Shown: positions 56,386 through 64,000 of the stretch, piece by piece
How positions within the stretch are numbered: the stretch's first letter is position 1
Layout of the letters: each line of letters starts with the position of its first letter
NCBI RefSeq assembly: GCF_000017545.1
Contig: NC_009718.1
Location: 310,001 to 374,000, forward strand
Direction: 5' to 3'
From: Fervidobacterium nodosum Rt17-B1
Lineage (GTDB): Bacteria; Thermotogota; Thermotogae; Thermotogales; Fervidobacteriaceae
Length of the DNA: 64,000 bases
The notes under the pieces: model-generated
The model's database searches: none
What the model was told of the DNA's origin: nothing
The model's input: the letters and a program-made list of their open reading frames with translations, nothing else
Position numbers and translations under genes: made by a program

Positions 56386-57576
56386 TTATTTTTTTACCGC
56401 TTTTGCCATTTCTACAGCTAATTTTCTCAGTCTTTCAAAATCTTCTTCTTTAGGTGAAAACTGCACTTCTACAGGTTCTCCAACCATTTCCCATTTATTC
56501 TTTTGAATGTATTCCACGATACCTTTAACTCCTCCACCACTCCATCCATATGTTCCGAAAACGCCGAAAACGCGATTTGGAAGTCCTTTGTGGGAAAGAT
56601 TTATAATTAAATTTTCCATTGGTGGGAATATCCAATTGTTATACGTGCACGTGCCGAGAATAATACCTTTAAATCTCCAAATTTCGTTGATTATAAATGA
56701 TTCATGCGTTGTTGATGTGTTCATGACTCTTATATTCTTCACACCTTCTTCAGCAAGTACCCTTGCTATATAATCTGCCATCTTTTCCGTATTGCCATAC
56801 ATTGTACCGTAAGCTATGACAACACCTTCTTCATATTCGTATTTACTCCATCTATCGTAAGCTGATATGATATGTCCGGGATTGGTTCTCCAAACGGGAC
56901 CGTGTGTCGAGCATACGATTTTAATCTCTAAAGAACTAAGCTTTTGAAGAGCCTTTTGAACCATTGGGCCGAATTTTCCCACTATGTTTGAATAGTACCT
57001 TCTGATTTCGTTTTCGAAATAATTTACGTCAACTTCGTCATCAAATATTCCACCGTCTAAAGATCCAAAGCCACCAAAGGCATCACCGGCGAAAAGTATT
57101 TTGTTATTTACTTCGTAAGTCATCATTGTTTCAGGCCAATGTACCATCGGCGTCATGTAAAATTTTAACGTTTTGTTTCCAAGATTAATTTCGTCTCCCT
57201 CTTTTACTTCATAAAAATTACCTTCTAAATGGTACATGGCTTTTATGAATTCGAACGTTTTTTTGTTACCCACAATTTTTACATTTGGAAATGCGTGGAC
57301 AATAGAAGAAATTGCACCGGAATGGTCTGGTTCCATATGGTTAATAATTAGATAATCAAGAGATTTGCCATCTAATATTTGGTTTATCTTTTCGATGTAC
57401 TCTTTCATTTTATTGACTTTTACAGTATCGATAAGCGCAGTTTTTTCATCTACTATTAGATAGGAGTTGTACGAAACACCCTTTGTGAGTGGCCAAATGT
57501 TTTCAAATAGATGAGTATCTCTATCGTTTACTCCAACGTAGTAAACACCATCCACGATTTTTGCAACAATTTCCAT
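56386..57576 (-). CDS. Flavodiiron protein (FprA type A)
   Basis: The protein has 396 residues. The MBL-like diiron domain has HMEPDHSGAIS near residue 85, the bridging Asp in FAGDAFGGFG and His in STHGPVW. The C-terminal flavodoxin domain starts near 250 with the FMN loop YGTMYGNTEKMA. It reduces O2 (or NO) to water and protects the Fe-S and hydrogenase chemistry of an anaerobe. ATG 57576 has GGGAGGG upstream. It is monocistronic with its own promoter. Confidence 0.96.
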   Translation of the reverse strand: MEIVAKIVDGVYYVGVNDRDTHLFENIWPLTKGVSYNSYLIVDEKTALIDTVKVNKMKEYIEKINQILDGKSLDYLIINHMEPDHSGAISSIVHAFPNVKIVGNKKTFEFIKAMYHLEGNFYEVKEGDEINLGNKTLKFYMTPMVHWPETMMTYEVNNKILFAGDAFGGFGSLDGGIFDDEVDVNYFENEIRRYYSNIVGKFGPMVQKALQKLSSLEIKIVCSTHGPVWRTNPGHIISAYDRWSKYEYEEGVVIAYGTMYGNTEKMADYIARVLAEEGVKNIRVMNTSTTHESFIINEIWRFKGIILGTCTYNNWIFPPMENLIINLSHKGLPNRVFGVFGTYGWSGGGVKGIVEYIQKNKWEMVGEPVEVQFSPKEEDFERLRKLAVEMAKAVKK

Positions 57577-57626
57577 AATGATACCCTCCCTTTTTGATGT
57601 AAATAAACTATTTTACTTCATTTTTT

Positions 57627-57654
57627 ATTTTAACATTTTATAAAAATATATCAA
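57627..57654 (-). promoter_or_regulatory. Promoter of the flavodiiron gene
   Basis: On the minus strand TTGATA, a 16-base spacer and TAAAAT with a TGT extension, about 50 bases before ATG 57576. Confidence 0.65.
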
Positions 57655-57721
57655 GTATAATTTTGGTCAATTGAAAAGTATAAAGATATATTACATAAAT
57701 AATTATAACTCACTCTTAATG

Positions 57722-57756
57722 AAAAACAAAAATACGTGGGGATGATCCCACGTATT
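57722..57756 (-). terminator. Terminator after rlmD
   Basis: AATACGTGGG and CCCACGTATT form a 10-bp stem around GATGAT. The minus-strand tail is TTTGTTTTT. Confidence 0.9.
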
Positions 57757-57791
57757 CGTATTTTGGATTAAGATTAAAAATTACTGTACGA

Positions 57792-59132
57792 TTATCTTTC
57801 TTTTCTTTCCATCAAAACTACAGTCTCAACATGATAAGTTTGTGGGAACATATCAAACGGTTGTACTGCAATTATGTTATAGTCTTCTTTTAACAATGCT
57901 ATATCCCTTGCAAGTGTTGAAGAATCACAAGAAATGTAAGCTATTTTGTGAGGTTTAATACGTAATATTTCTTTACATACTTCTTTTCCCGCACCACTTC
58001 TTGGTGGGTCAAGAATAATTATATCTGCATTTCCTGTGTACGATTTCAAAAATTCTACAACGTCAGATTCTTCGTATCTTATGTTCCTTAAATTGTTTAT
58101 GTTTGCATTCGCTTTCCCCGCTTTAACAGATATATGCGAACTCTCAACGGCAACAACATTTCTTGAAAGCATTGCGAGCCGCATAGTGAACGTTCCTATA
58201 CCAGCGTAAAGGTCTAAAATATTTTCCGAACCTGTTAAATTTAGATTTTTGGTTACAAAATCTACCATCTTTACCGCAACATTGTAGTTGTTCTGAAAGA
58301 AAGCTGTCGGTGGAATTTGAAATTTTTCATAGTCCATTTCTACTTCAAGTACACCAGAACCATATAAAGTTTTATACGGTCCTCTGAGTACTATCTCATC
58401 TGATGAATTCATAACGTGGATAATTGAGTTAATTTGAGGAATTCTATTTAAAATTTGAGTGCGTATGAATTCTGCTTCTTCGAATCTTTCGGTTTTCGTT
58501 ACAAAAATTGCCATTGTTTGATTATTTGAATGAGAATATCTCATAACCAAGTGCTTTAGAGTTCCAGCACGACTTTTAGGATTGTATATCTTTACTTTGC
58601 TTATCTCAACTATTTCTGGTATTTCTTGCAGCGCTTTGTTAAACGAAGTTGGCGAAATTGGGCAATCATCTATATCGACTACCTTATTTGAATTTCTCAT
58701 TTTTAATCCAAGCTTGACTTTATTATTTTCATAAGTAAAAGTATATTCCATCTTGTTTCTATAGCCAAACTCGATATCGCTTTCAATTGTATCGCTAACT
58801 TTTCCATCAAATTTTGCAATTCTCTTGAGTTGGTCAACAACAACTTCCCTTTTTAATTCAAGTTGCTTTTTGTAGTCAATATCCATTATATGGCATCCAC
58901 CACAGACACCAAAATATTTACATTTAGGAACTCTTCTGTAATTAGCTCGTTCTAATATTTCCTCCACCTTTCCAAACGCAACATCGCTTTTTTCTTCTGT
59001 TATTTTGACATTTACCAACTCTCCCGGGTAAGCCCCTTCAACAAATATCAATTTCCCACCTGGCAATTTGCCTAGGCCGTAACCACCATAAGCCCATTTT
59101 TCTATATATATAGTATTGACATTTTCACTCAT
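57792..59132 (-). CDS. 23S rRNA (uracil-C5)-methyltransferase, RlmD/RumA family
   Basis: The protein has 446 residues. An N-terminal TRAM domain (1-60) is followed by the four 4Fe-4S cysteines (CKYFGVCGGC and the Cys in DDCPIS), the SAM site DLYAGIGTFTM near 300, LDPPRSGAGKEV, and the catalytic Cys in YISCDSSTLARD. It methylates U1939-type or similar positions of 23S rRNA. RlmD and RlmCD-type paralogues cannot be told apart here. ATG 59132 has GAGGTG upstream. Confidence 0.92.
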   Translation of the reverse strand: MSENVNTIYIEKWAYGGYGLGKLPGGKLIFVEGAYPGELVNVKITEEKSDVAFGKVEEILERANYRRVPKCKYFGVCGGCHIMDIDYKKQLELKREVVVDQLKRIAKFDGKVSDTIESDIEFGYRNKMEYTFTYENNKVKLGLKMRNSNKVVDIDDCPISPTSFNKALQEIPEIVEISKVKIYNPKSRAGTLKHLVMRYSHSNNQTMAIFVTKTERFEEAEFIRTQILNRIPQINSIIHVMNSSDEIVLRGPYKTLYGSGVLEVEMDYEKFQIPPTAFFQNNYNVAVKMVDFVTKNLNLTGSENILDLYAGIGTFTMRLAMLSRNVVAVESSHISVKAGKANANINNLRNIRYEESDVVEFLKSYTGNADIIILDPPRSGAGKEVCKEILRIKPHKIAYISCDSSTLARDIALLKEDYNIIAVQPFDMFPQTYHVETVVLMERKER

Positions 59133-59187
59133 AGATTTTTCACCTCATTTTTTTGATTTGTTCTATCAAATTAGTATATCTTTTAAA

Positions 59188-60309
59188 TCATTTTGTGTCA
59201 AATTTTTGGGTTATTCCAAAGTAGATAGAAGAAACTATAGCTATGGGGATAACAAGTATCAGCGAGAGCTTAACATTATTTCCGAATATCGAATTGTATC
59301 CTGAAGCAATGAAATCACCAATTGACCAAGCAAATCCCATGGCGACTGAAGATGCAAATGCCTTTCTGTGAGGCATTATCTTTTGAGCTTGGACAACATT
59401 AGCTGACATTAAGAGAAAGCCGCAGAAATCAAACATTATAAAAGAAACGAAGATTGCTATTAATGTTTTTGAAAAAACTAAGAAGAAAACTGAAAGTGCC
59501 ATTCCCGCAAAGGCTACTAAGTCTTGTTTTTTGACACCTATTTTTTCCATTAGTAAAACCCCTATATAGTTTGCAGGAACACCAGCTATCATGCCTGATG
59601 TTATTAACGTTCCGGATACGGTTATCGGAAATTTCAAGACATTTGTCACAAAAATAGGAGTGTACGTGTGCACGATCGACATTAGAAAACTTCTAATCGT
59701 AACTACCAATAGTATTGGAAGCAATATTGATGCCTCTTTTAAAGTTATCTTTTCATTCTTCTTGGAAGTTTTTTGCGGTAAGTTTATCCGAAGAATTATA
59801 AAAGCTATAATTACGAATGGAATAGATATAATCCAGAGTGTTTGCGTAGAATTGAATTTTGATACATAATACGAAATAAACACAGGTCCTAAGGCAGCAC
59901 CAAACGTCCCAGCTATAGAAAATATTGCCACCGTTTTACCTGTACCTTCACCAGCCATTGCCGCACCAAGTGGATGAAATGCCGAATTAGCTATTCTTAT
60001 AGCGAATATTGATATCAATGCTATCCAAAAATTCGTTGCAATACCAAGTATGGCAATACCAAGAGCTTCTAAAAAGTACATCGCTATCAAGTATTTTCTT
60101 GTTGAAGTGACTCTATCAAACCAGAATCCAAAAAAAATCTGTAATAAACTCGCTGTTGCTGAAGACAAGGTTAAAAAAGTTGTAAAAAGTTTTATTTCTA
60201 TACCAAATTTCTGAATCAAATATGGTCCTAATGGGTTGAAAAACGAAACTAAAAAATCCAATAGGAAATGTGATGCTATGGAAAGAAAAGAAAGTACAGA
60301 TATACTCAA
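59188..60309 (-). CDS. MFS transporter
   Basis: Major facilitator of 373 residues with about 11-12 helices. The MFS loop is FFGFWFDRVTSTRKYLIAM near residue 65. TTG 60309 is chosen because GAGGTG lies 6 bases upstream; an earlier GTG falls within that site. The pattern of the fosmidomycin-resistance type (FSIAGTFGAALGPVFISYYV) is suggestive. The substrate is unknown. Confidence 0.82.
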   Translation of the reverse strand: MSISVLSFLSIASHFLLDFLVSFFNPLGPYLIQKFGIEIKLFTTFLTLSSATASLLQIFFGFWFDRVTSTRKYLIAMYFLEALGIAILGIATNFWIALISIFAIRIANSAFHPLGAAMAGEGTGKTVAIFSIAGTFGAALGPVFISYYVSKFNSTQTLWIISIPFVIIAFIILRINLPQKTSKKNEKITLKEASILLPILLVVTIRSFLMSIVHTYTPIFVTNVLKFPITVSGTLITSGMIAGVPANYIGVLLMEKIGVKKQDLVAFAGMALSVFFLVFSKTLIAIFVSFIMFDFCGFLLMSANVVQAQKIMPHRKAFASSVAMGFAWSIGDFIASGYNSIFGNNVKLSLILVIPIAIVSSIYFGITQKFDTK

Positions 60310-60495
60310 GCAAATCACCTCTTCAAAAAAATATTTTTAGCTATTTTTTCCAGTCGATAGATTTTTATAACTTTCATTTAGTTCGATATACGAATTTTAA
60401 AAATTTTATCATATTTATTGTTTAAGTTCAACAGTTGGCATATTGTGAATTCTAATAATAAAGTGATAATATATATTCTCACAAAAGGGTAAATA

Positions 60496-60504
60496 TGATA
60501 AAAT
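60496..60504 (+). promoter_or_regulatory. Likely promoter of the GGDEF-like/valS/folC unit
   Basis: TGATAAAAT, an extended -10, 28 bases before ATG 60532. The -35 is weak. The divergent spacer to the MFS gene is about 220 bases and otherwise AT-rich. Confidence 0.5.
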
Positions 60505-60531
60505 AATAAAAAAAACAGGAGGTTGGAAGTT

Positions 60532-60942
60532 ATGCCAGAAATTTATAATCTTTTAAATGGAAAATGGATCGATACAATCACACGTTTGCCTAATAAAGAA
60601 TTTGCAGAAAAGGTATTTGAGGAAATCAAGAATTCTTCAGACACATTTTATGTTTTAAAACTAATTATAGATTTTCCTGCCTCAAATGAAAATGTAACAG
60701 CATTTGTTCTATCCAGGATTTCATCAGTCATCAAGCATAGTGTAAGAATTCCTAAAGATTTTGTATGTAAATTAGATGGAAATGATTTTTGCATAGTTGT
60801 TCATGGAATAACGGAAAGCGAAGTACAAAAAATTGCAATTAGAATAAAAGATTCACTTCATTATTTACTATTAACATATGGTAATGAAAAAATTCAAATT
60901 AATTGTCAGATAGAAATAGAGACTATTGGAGGTGGCATTTGA
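60532..60942 (+). CDS. Degenerate GGDEF-like domain protein
   Basis: The protein has 136 residues from ATG 60532, with CAGGAGG upstream. The entry ITRLPNKEFAEKVFEEI resembles the D-LTGLPNR opening of GGDEF domains. The active-site hairpin position reads CKLDGNDFCIVV, where RxGGDEF is expected, so diguanylate cyclase activity is unlikely. The C-terminal strand order fits the fold. Its TGA overlaps the valS ATG (TGATG), so the two are translated together. Confidence 0.6.
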   Translation: MPEIYNLLNGKWIDTITRLPNKEFAEKVFEEIKNSSDTFYVLKLIIDFPASNENVTAFVLSRISSVIKHSVRIPKDFVCKLDGNDFCIVVHGITESEVQKIAIRIKDSLHYLLLTYGNEKIQINCQIEIETIGGGI

Positions 60943-63545
60943 TGGAGATAGGTACGCGATACGACCCAAAAAATATCGAGATGAAATGGTACAAACATTG
61001 GCTTGAGAAGAAATATTTTACACCAAGAGGTGCTGGCCCAAAATATTCTATCGTTATTCCTCCACCAAATATAACTGGTAAAATTCACATGGGACATGCT
61101 TTGAATATTACGATTCAAGATATACTAAGTAGGTACAAGAGAATGAAGGGTTTTGATGTTTTGTGGCTTCCCGGTGAAGACCATGCTGGTATTGCTACGC
61201 AGACAGCTGTTGAAAGGTATTTGTCAACTCAGGGAAAAAGCCGAAGAGATTTTTCTCGAGATGAATTTTTAAATATAGTTTGGAATTGGGCAAATAAATA
61301 CAGACAAGAGATAAAAAATCAGATAATGTCAATAGGTGCTTCCGTTGACTGGACTCGTGAGAGATTCACATTAGATGAAGGGCTTTCAAAAGCGGTTCGA
61401 AAGGTCTTTGTTGACATGTACAAAAAAGGTTTGATTTATAAGGGTAAATACATTGTTAATTGGTGTCATAGATGTGGTACTGTTCTTTCCGATGAAGAGG
61501 TTGATTATCATGAGGAAGAAGGAGCGCTCTACCACATTAAGTACCCAATCAAGGGAGAAGATGATTACATAATTATCGCAACAACAAGACCTGAAACGAT
61601 GCTAGGCGATACAGCAGTTGCAGTTCATCCGTCGGATGAGAGGTACAGAAAGTACGTTGGAAAAATAGCGATTCTCCCGTTGGTTGGTAGAGAAATTCCA
61701 GTTATAGCTGATAATTATGTTGATCCGTCTTTTGGTACAGGCGCGTTAAAGGTTACCCCTGCACATGATACAAACGATTACCTAATTGGTCAAAGACATA
61801 ACTTGCCTTTTGTTGATATATTTGATGAAAATATTGTTATTAACGAAAACGGTGGGAAGTTTAAAGGAATGACCGCTGAACAAGCAAGAAAGGCTGTTGT
61901 TGAAGAATTAGAAGCACAAGGGTATTTAGTTAAGATTGAAAAAATGAAACACTCTGTTGGAAGATGTTATAGGTGCGATACCGTGGTCGAACCAAGGTTG
62001 ATGGACCAATGGTTTGTGAGTATGAAACCACTTGCGAAAAGGGCAATCGAAGCAGTTGAAAATGGAGAAGTAACTTTCATACCAGATAGATGGAAGAAGG
62101 TTTACTTAAATTGGATGTACGAAATAAGAGATTGGTGTATAAGCAGGCAATTGTGGTGGGGACATAGGATACCTGTTTGGCAATGTCAAGATTGTGGACA
62201 TTACAATGTGTCTGAAAATGAACCGGTGAAGTGTGAAAAATGTGGAAGTACAAATCTTAAGCAAGACGAAGATGTTTTGGATACTTGGTTTAGTTCAGCA
62301 CTGTGGCCATTCAGTACTATGGGGTGGCCAGAAAAGACTCCTGACCTTGAAAGGTATTATCCAACAGATGTTCTAGTCACAGGGTTTGATATAATATTCT
62401 TCTGGGTTGCCCGTATGATTATGATGGGTTATGAATTTATGGACGAAAAACCATTTAAAGAAGTATACATACACCAGCTTGTAAGAGATAAATACGGTAG
62501 GAAGATGAGTAAATCTCTCGGTAACGGAATTGATCCTTTAGAGGTTATAGATGAATATGGTGCCGATCCGATGAGATTTACACTCGCTATTCTAGCTGCG
62601 CAAGGTAGAGATTTGAAACTTGACGTAAGATTTTTTGATACATACAAGAAATTTGCAAATAAAATATGGAATGCTACAAGATTTGTGCTGATGAATCTTG
62701 AAGATTTTGAGAAAGTTGATATCAAACTTTCTAAGCTTAAATTATCTGATAAATGGATACTTTCAAGGCTGCAGAAAACTATTCAAAAAATTTCGGAAGC
62801 ACTTGACAGTTACGATTTCAACATCGCGGCAAATGAAATTTACAATTTCTTCTGGGATGAGTTGTGCGATTGGTACATCGAAGCCGTTAAAAACAGACTA
62901 AAGACAGAAGAAAGAAAAGTTGTACAAAACGTTTTAGTTTACGTTCTAGATATGAGCCTTAGGCTTCTCCACCCATTCATGCCATTCCTAACTGAGGAAC
63001 TTTGGACAAAGTTACCGACAAGTGGAGAATCGATAGTTGTTGCTCAATGGCCAGAAATTGAAGAAAACTTTATTGACGAAAATTCAGAGAAGAGATTTAT
63101 GCAATTAATGAATATTATCAGAGGAATTAGAAATATAAGAGCTGAAGTCAATGTACCTCAATCTACAAAGGTTAAAACATTTGTCAAAGGTACTTTAACG
63201 GATGAAGAGCAGGAATATATTAAATTCCTTGGCAATGTTGAGAGCATTGAGTTTGTTGAAAAAAGGCCAGAACTTAGCGCAACCGCTTACATTTCTTTGG
63301 AAAACGAAGTCTATGTTTCACTTGGAACATTAATCGACGTGAAATCAGAAGTTGAAAGGCTTAGGAAAAAAGTTGAAAAACTCAAAAGCGATATGGAAAA
63401 ATTTGCTAAGAAGCTCGAAGATGAGAATTTCTTGAAGAATGCACCAGAAGATATTGTTGAAGAAACCAAAGAAAAGCAAAGGCTATTCCAAGAACAAATT
63501 GCAAGAATTGAACAAATTATCTCGGATTTGGAGGCAAAAGCGTGA
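60942..63545 (+). CDS. valS: Valyl-tRNA synthetase
   Basis: Class I synthetase of 867 residues. The HIGH motif is PNITGKIHMGHALN near residue 40, the editing domain covers about 190-340 (TTRPETMLGDTAVAVHP), the KMSKS motif GRKMSKSLGNGIDP is near 520, and the C-terminal coiled coil (about 800-867) reaches into tRNA. A zinc-knuckle-like CxxC..CxxC (CQDCGH, CEKCGS) is inserted near 425-445. ATG 60942 has GGAGGTGG upstream. Confidence 0.98.
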   Translation: MEIGTRYDPKNIEMKWYKHWLEKKYFTPRGAGPKYSIVIPPPNITGKIHMGHALNITIQDILSRYKRMKGFDVLWLPGEDHAGIATQTAVERYLSTQGKSRRDFSRDEFLNIVWNWANKYRQEIKNQIMSIGASVDWTRERFTLDEGLSKAVRKVFVDMYKKGLIYKGKYIVNWCHRCGTVLSDEEVDYHEEEGALYHIKYPIKGEDDYIIIATTRPETMLGDTAVAVHPSDERYRKYVGKIAILPLVGREIPVIADNYVDPSFGTGALKVTPAHDTNDYLIGQRHNLPFVDIFDENIVINENGGKFKGMTAEQARKAVVEELEAQGYLVKIEKMKHSVGRCYRCDTVVEPRLMDQWFVSMKPLAKRAIEAVENGEVTFIPDRWKKVYLNWMYEIRDWCISRQLWWGHRIPVWQCQDCGHYNVSENEPVKCEKCGSTNLKQDEDVLDTWFSSALWPFSTMGWPEKTPDLERYYPTDVLVTGFDIIFFWVARMIMMGYEFMDEKPFKEVYIHQLVRDKYGRKMSKSLGNGIDPLEVIDEYGADPMRFTLAILAAQGRDLKLDVRFFDTYKKFANKIWNATRFVLMNLEDFEKVDIKLSKLKLSDKWILSRLQKTIQKISEALDSYDFNIAANEIYNFFWDELCDWYIEAVKNRLKTEERKVVQNVLVYVLDMSLRLLHPFMPFLTEELWTKLPTSGESIVVAQWPEIEENFIDENSEKRFMQLMNIIRGIRNIRAEVNVPQSTKVKTFVKGTLTDEEQEYIKFLGNVESIEFVEKRPELSATAYISLENEVYVSLGTLIDVKSEVERLRKKVEKLKSDMEKFAKKLEDENFLKNAPEDIVEETKEKQRLFQEQIARIEQIISDLEAKA

Positions 63546-64000
63546 GTGAGAATAAATTCATAGATATACTAAAATATCTTTATCAAACAAGGCCTTACAA
63601 TACAATGAAGTTAGGGCTTTTCAGAATAGAACAACTTCTCTCCAAGATGGGAAATCCCCATCTTGGAGTTAAATTTTTTCACGTAACAGGCTCAAATGGT
63701 AAGGGTAGCGTAACAACATTTCTTGAAAACTTAACGTATTACCATGGTCACAACGTTACGGGATTTTATTCACCACATCTTTCAACTATACTTGAAAGAT
63801 TTCATTGGAATACAAATTTGATAAATCAAGAAGAATTTGTCGATGCAGCGGAATACGTCAAAAAATATGCGGAAGAAATGGATAAAATTGGCGAAGAATT
63901 CTCACCAAGCTTTTTTGAATATATGACCGCTATGTATTTTCACTTAACAAAAGTTAAAAATGCAGAGTTTGGAAGTGTTGAAGTAGGACTTGGAGGTAGG
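63542..64000 (+). CDS. folC: Folylpolyglutamate/dihydrofolate synthase, cut off by window edge
   Basis: The frame runs open from GTG 63542 to the window end (153 codons). GGAGG lies 7 bases upstream, and the start overlaps the valS stop by 4 bases. The Mur-ligase P-loop VTGSNGKGSVTTF is near residue 45, and YSPHLSTILERF matches the FolC substrate-binding segment. It adds glutamate to folates. The C-terminal two thirds are outside the window. Confidence 0.93.
   Translation, partial: MSENKFIDILKYLYQTRPYNTMKLGLFRIEQLLSKMGNPHLGVKFFHVTGSNGKGSVTTFLENLTYYHGHNVTGFYSPHLSTILERFHWNTNLINQEEFVDAAEYVKKYAEEMDKIGEEFSPSFFEYMTAMYFHLTKVKNAEFGSVEVGLGGR

Overview
The window looks like chromosome from a thermophilic member of the Thermotogota, most like Fervidobacterium. 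This is inferred from protein character and gene neighbourhoods, not from a database search. The DNA is AT-rich, the Shine-Dalgarno sequences are strong (GGAGGTG and similar), and GTG and TTG starts are common. Many promoters carry an extended -10 box (TGnTATAAT or TGnTAAAAT). Typical Thermotogota sets are present: a glgA-galT pair, a sensory FeFe-hydrogenase-like gene beside a SpoIIE phosphatase, a flavodiiron protein, a short ATP synthase epsilon subunit, and many sugar ABC genes. Most genes lie on the minus strand in long, tightly packed operons.

Layout. 1-10929 (minus) is a glycan uptake and cleavage operon: a GH30 glycosidase, a sugar-binding lipoprotein-like protein, a membrane-anchored binding protein of 998 residues, two permeases, an NHL/TPR/Yip1 membrane protein and a DUF5696 protein that runs off the left edge. 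11112-18012 (minus) is a unit with a small barrel-like secreted protein, a VWA/metalloprotease-like protein, mutS2, a long FtsA-like protein and the broken end of another sugar permease. 18172-26058 (minus) holds uppP, a DUF327 gene, mrp, galT, glgA, an MBL-fold hydrolase, a MATE exporter whose only well-placed start is ACG, and an MFS gene. A Clp ATPase gene reads the other way at 26277 behind a CIRCE-like operator. A TPP riboswitch with a clear terminator controls a thiB gene at 28764. A family-3 binding protein follows, and then a thiolase/SDR reductase pair on the minus strand.

32752-34269 is a disturbed region: a 177-bp tandem duplication, an IS6-like element (IS copy 1), and the first 15 codons of an interrupted gene. 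Next come a polyprenyl synthase and a redox-signalling unit (2Fe-2S protein, HydS-like sensor, SpoIIE phosphatase). A long minus-strand run from 53916 down to 38773 carries recJ, a small ORF, ruvX, tRNA-Arg(CCG), a proline peptidase, the complete ATP synthase operon, two degV genes, a membrane protein and hpf. The ATP synthase c subunit has a two-carboxylate Na+-type ion site.

At 54086-55132 a second, diverged IS copy sits inside a perfect 8-bp target duplication. It has landed between the promoter and the ribosome-binding site of an amidohydrolase gene. The right end has a flavodiiron protein, rlmD, an MFS gene, a degenerate GGDEF-like gene coupled to valS, and the start of folC.

The observations I would follow first are the GH30/giant binding protein/NHL-Yip1/DUF5696 operon, the anti-Shine-Dalgarno leader shared by the two IS copies, the exact IS insertion into a 5' leader, the two-carboxylate c subunit, the CIRCE-like operator, and the possible ACG start.
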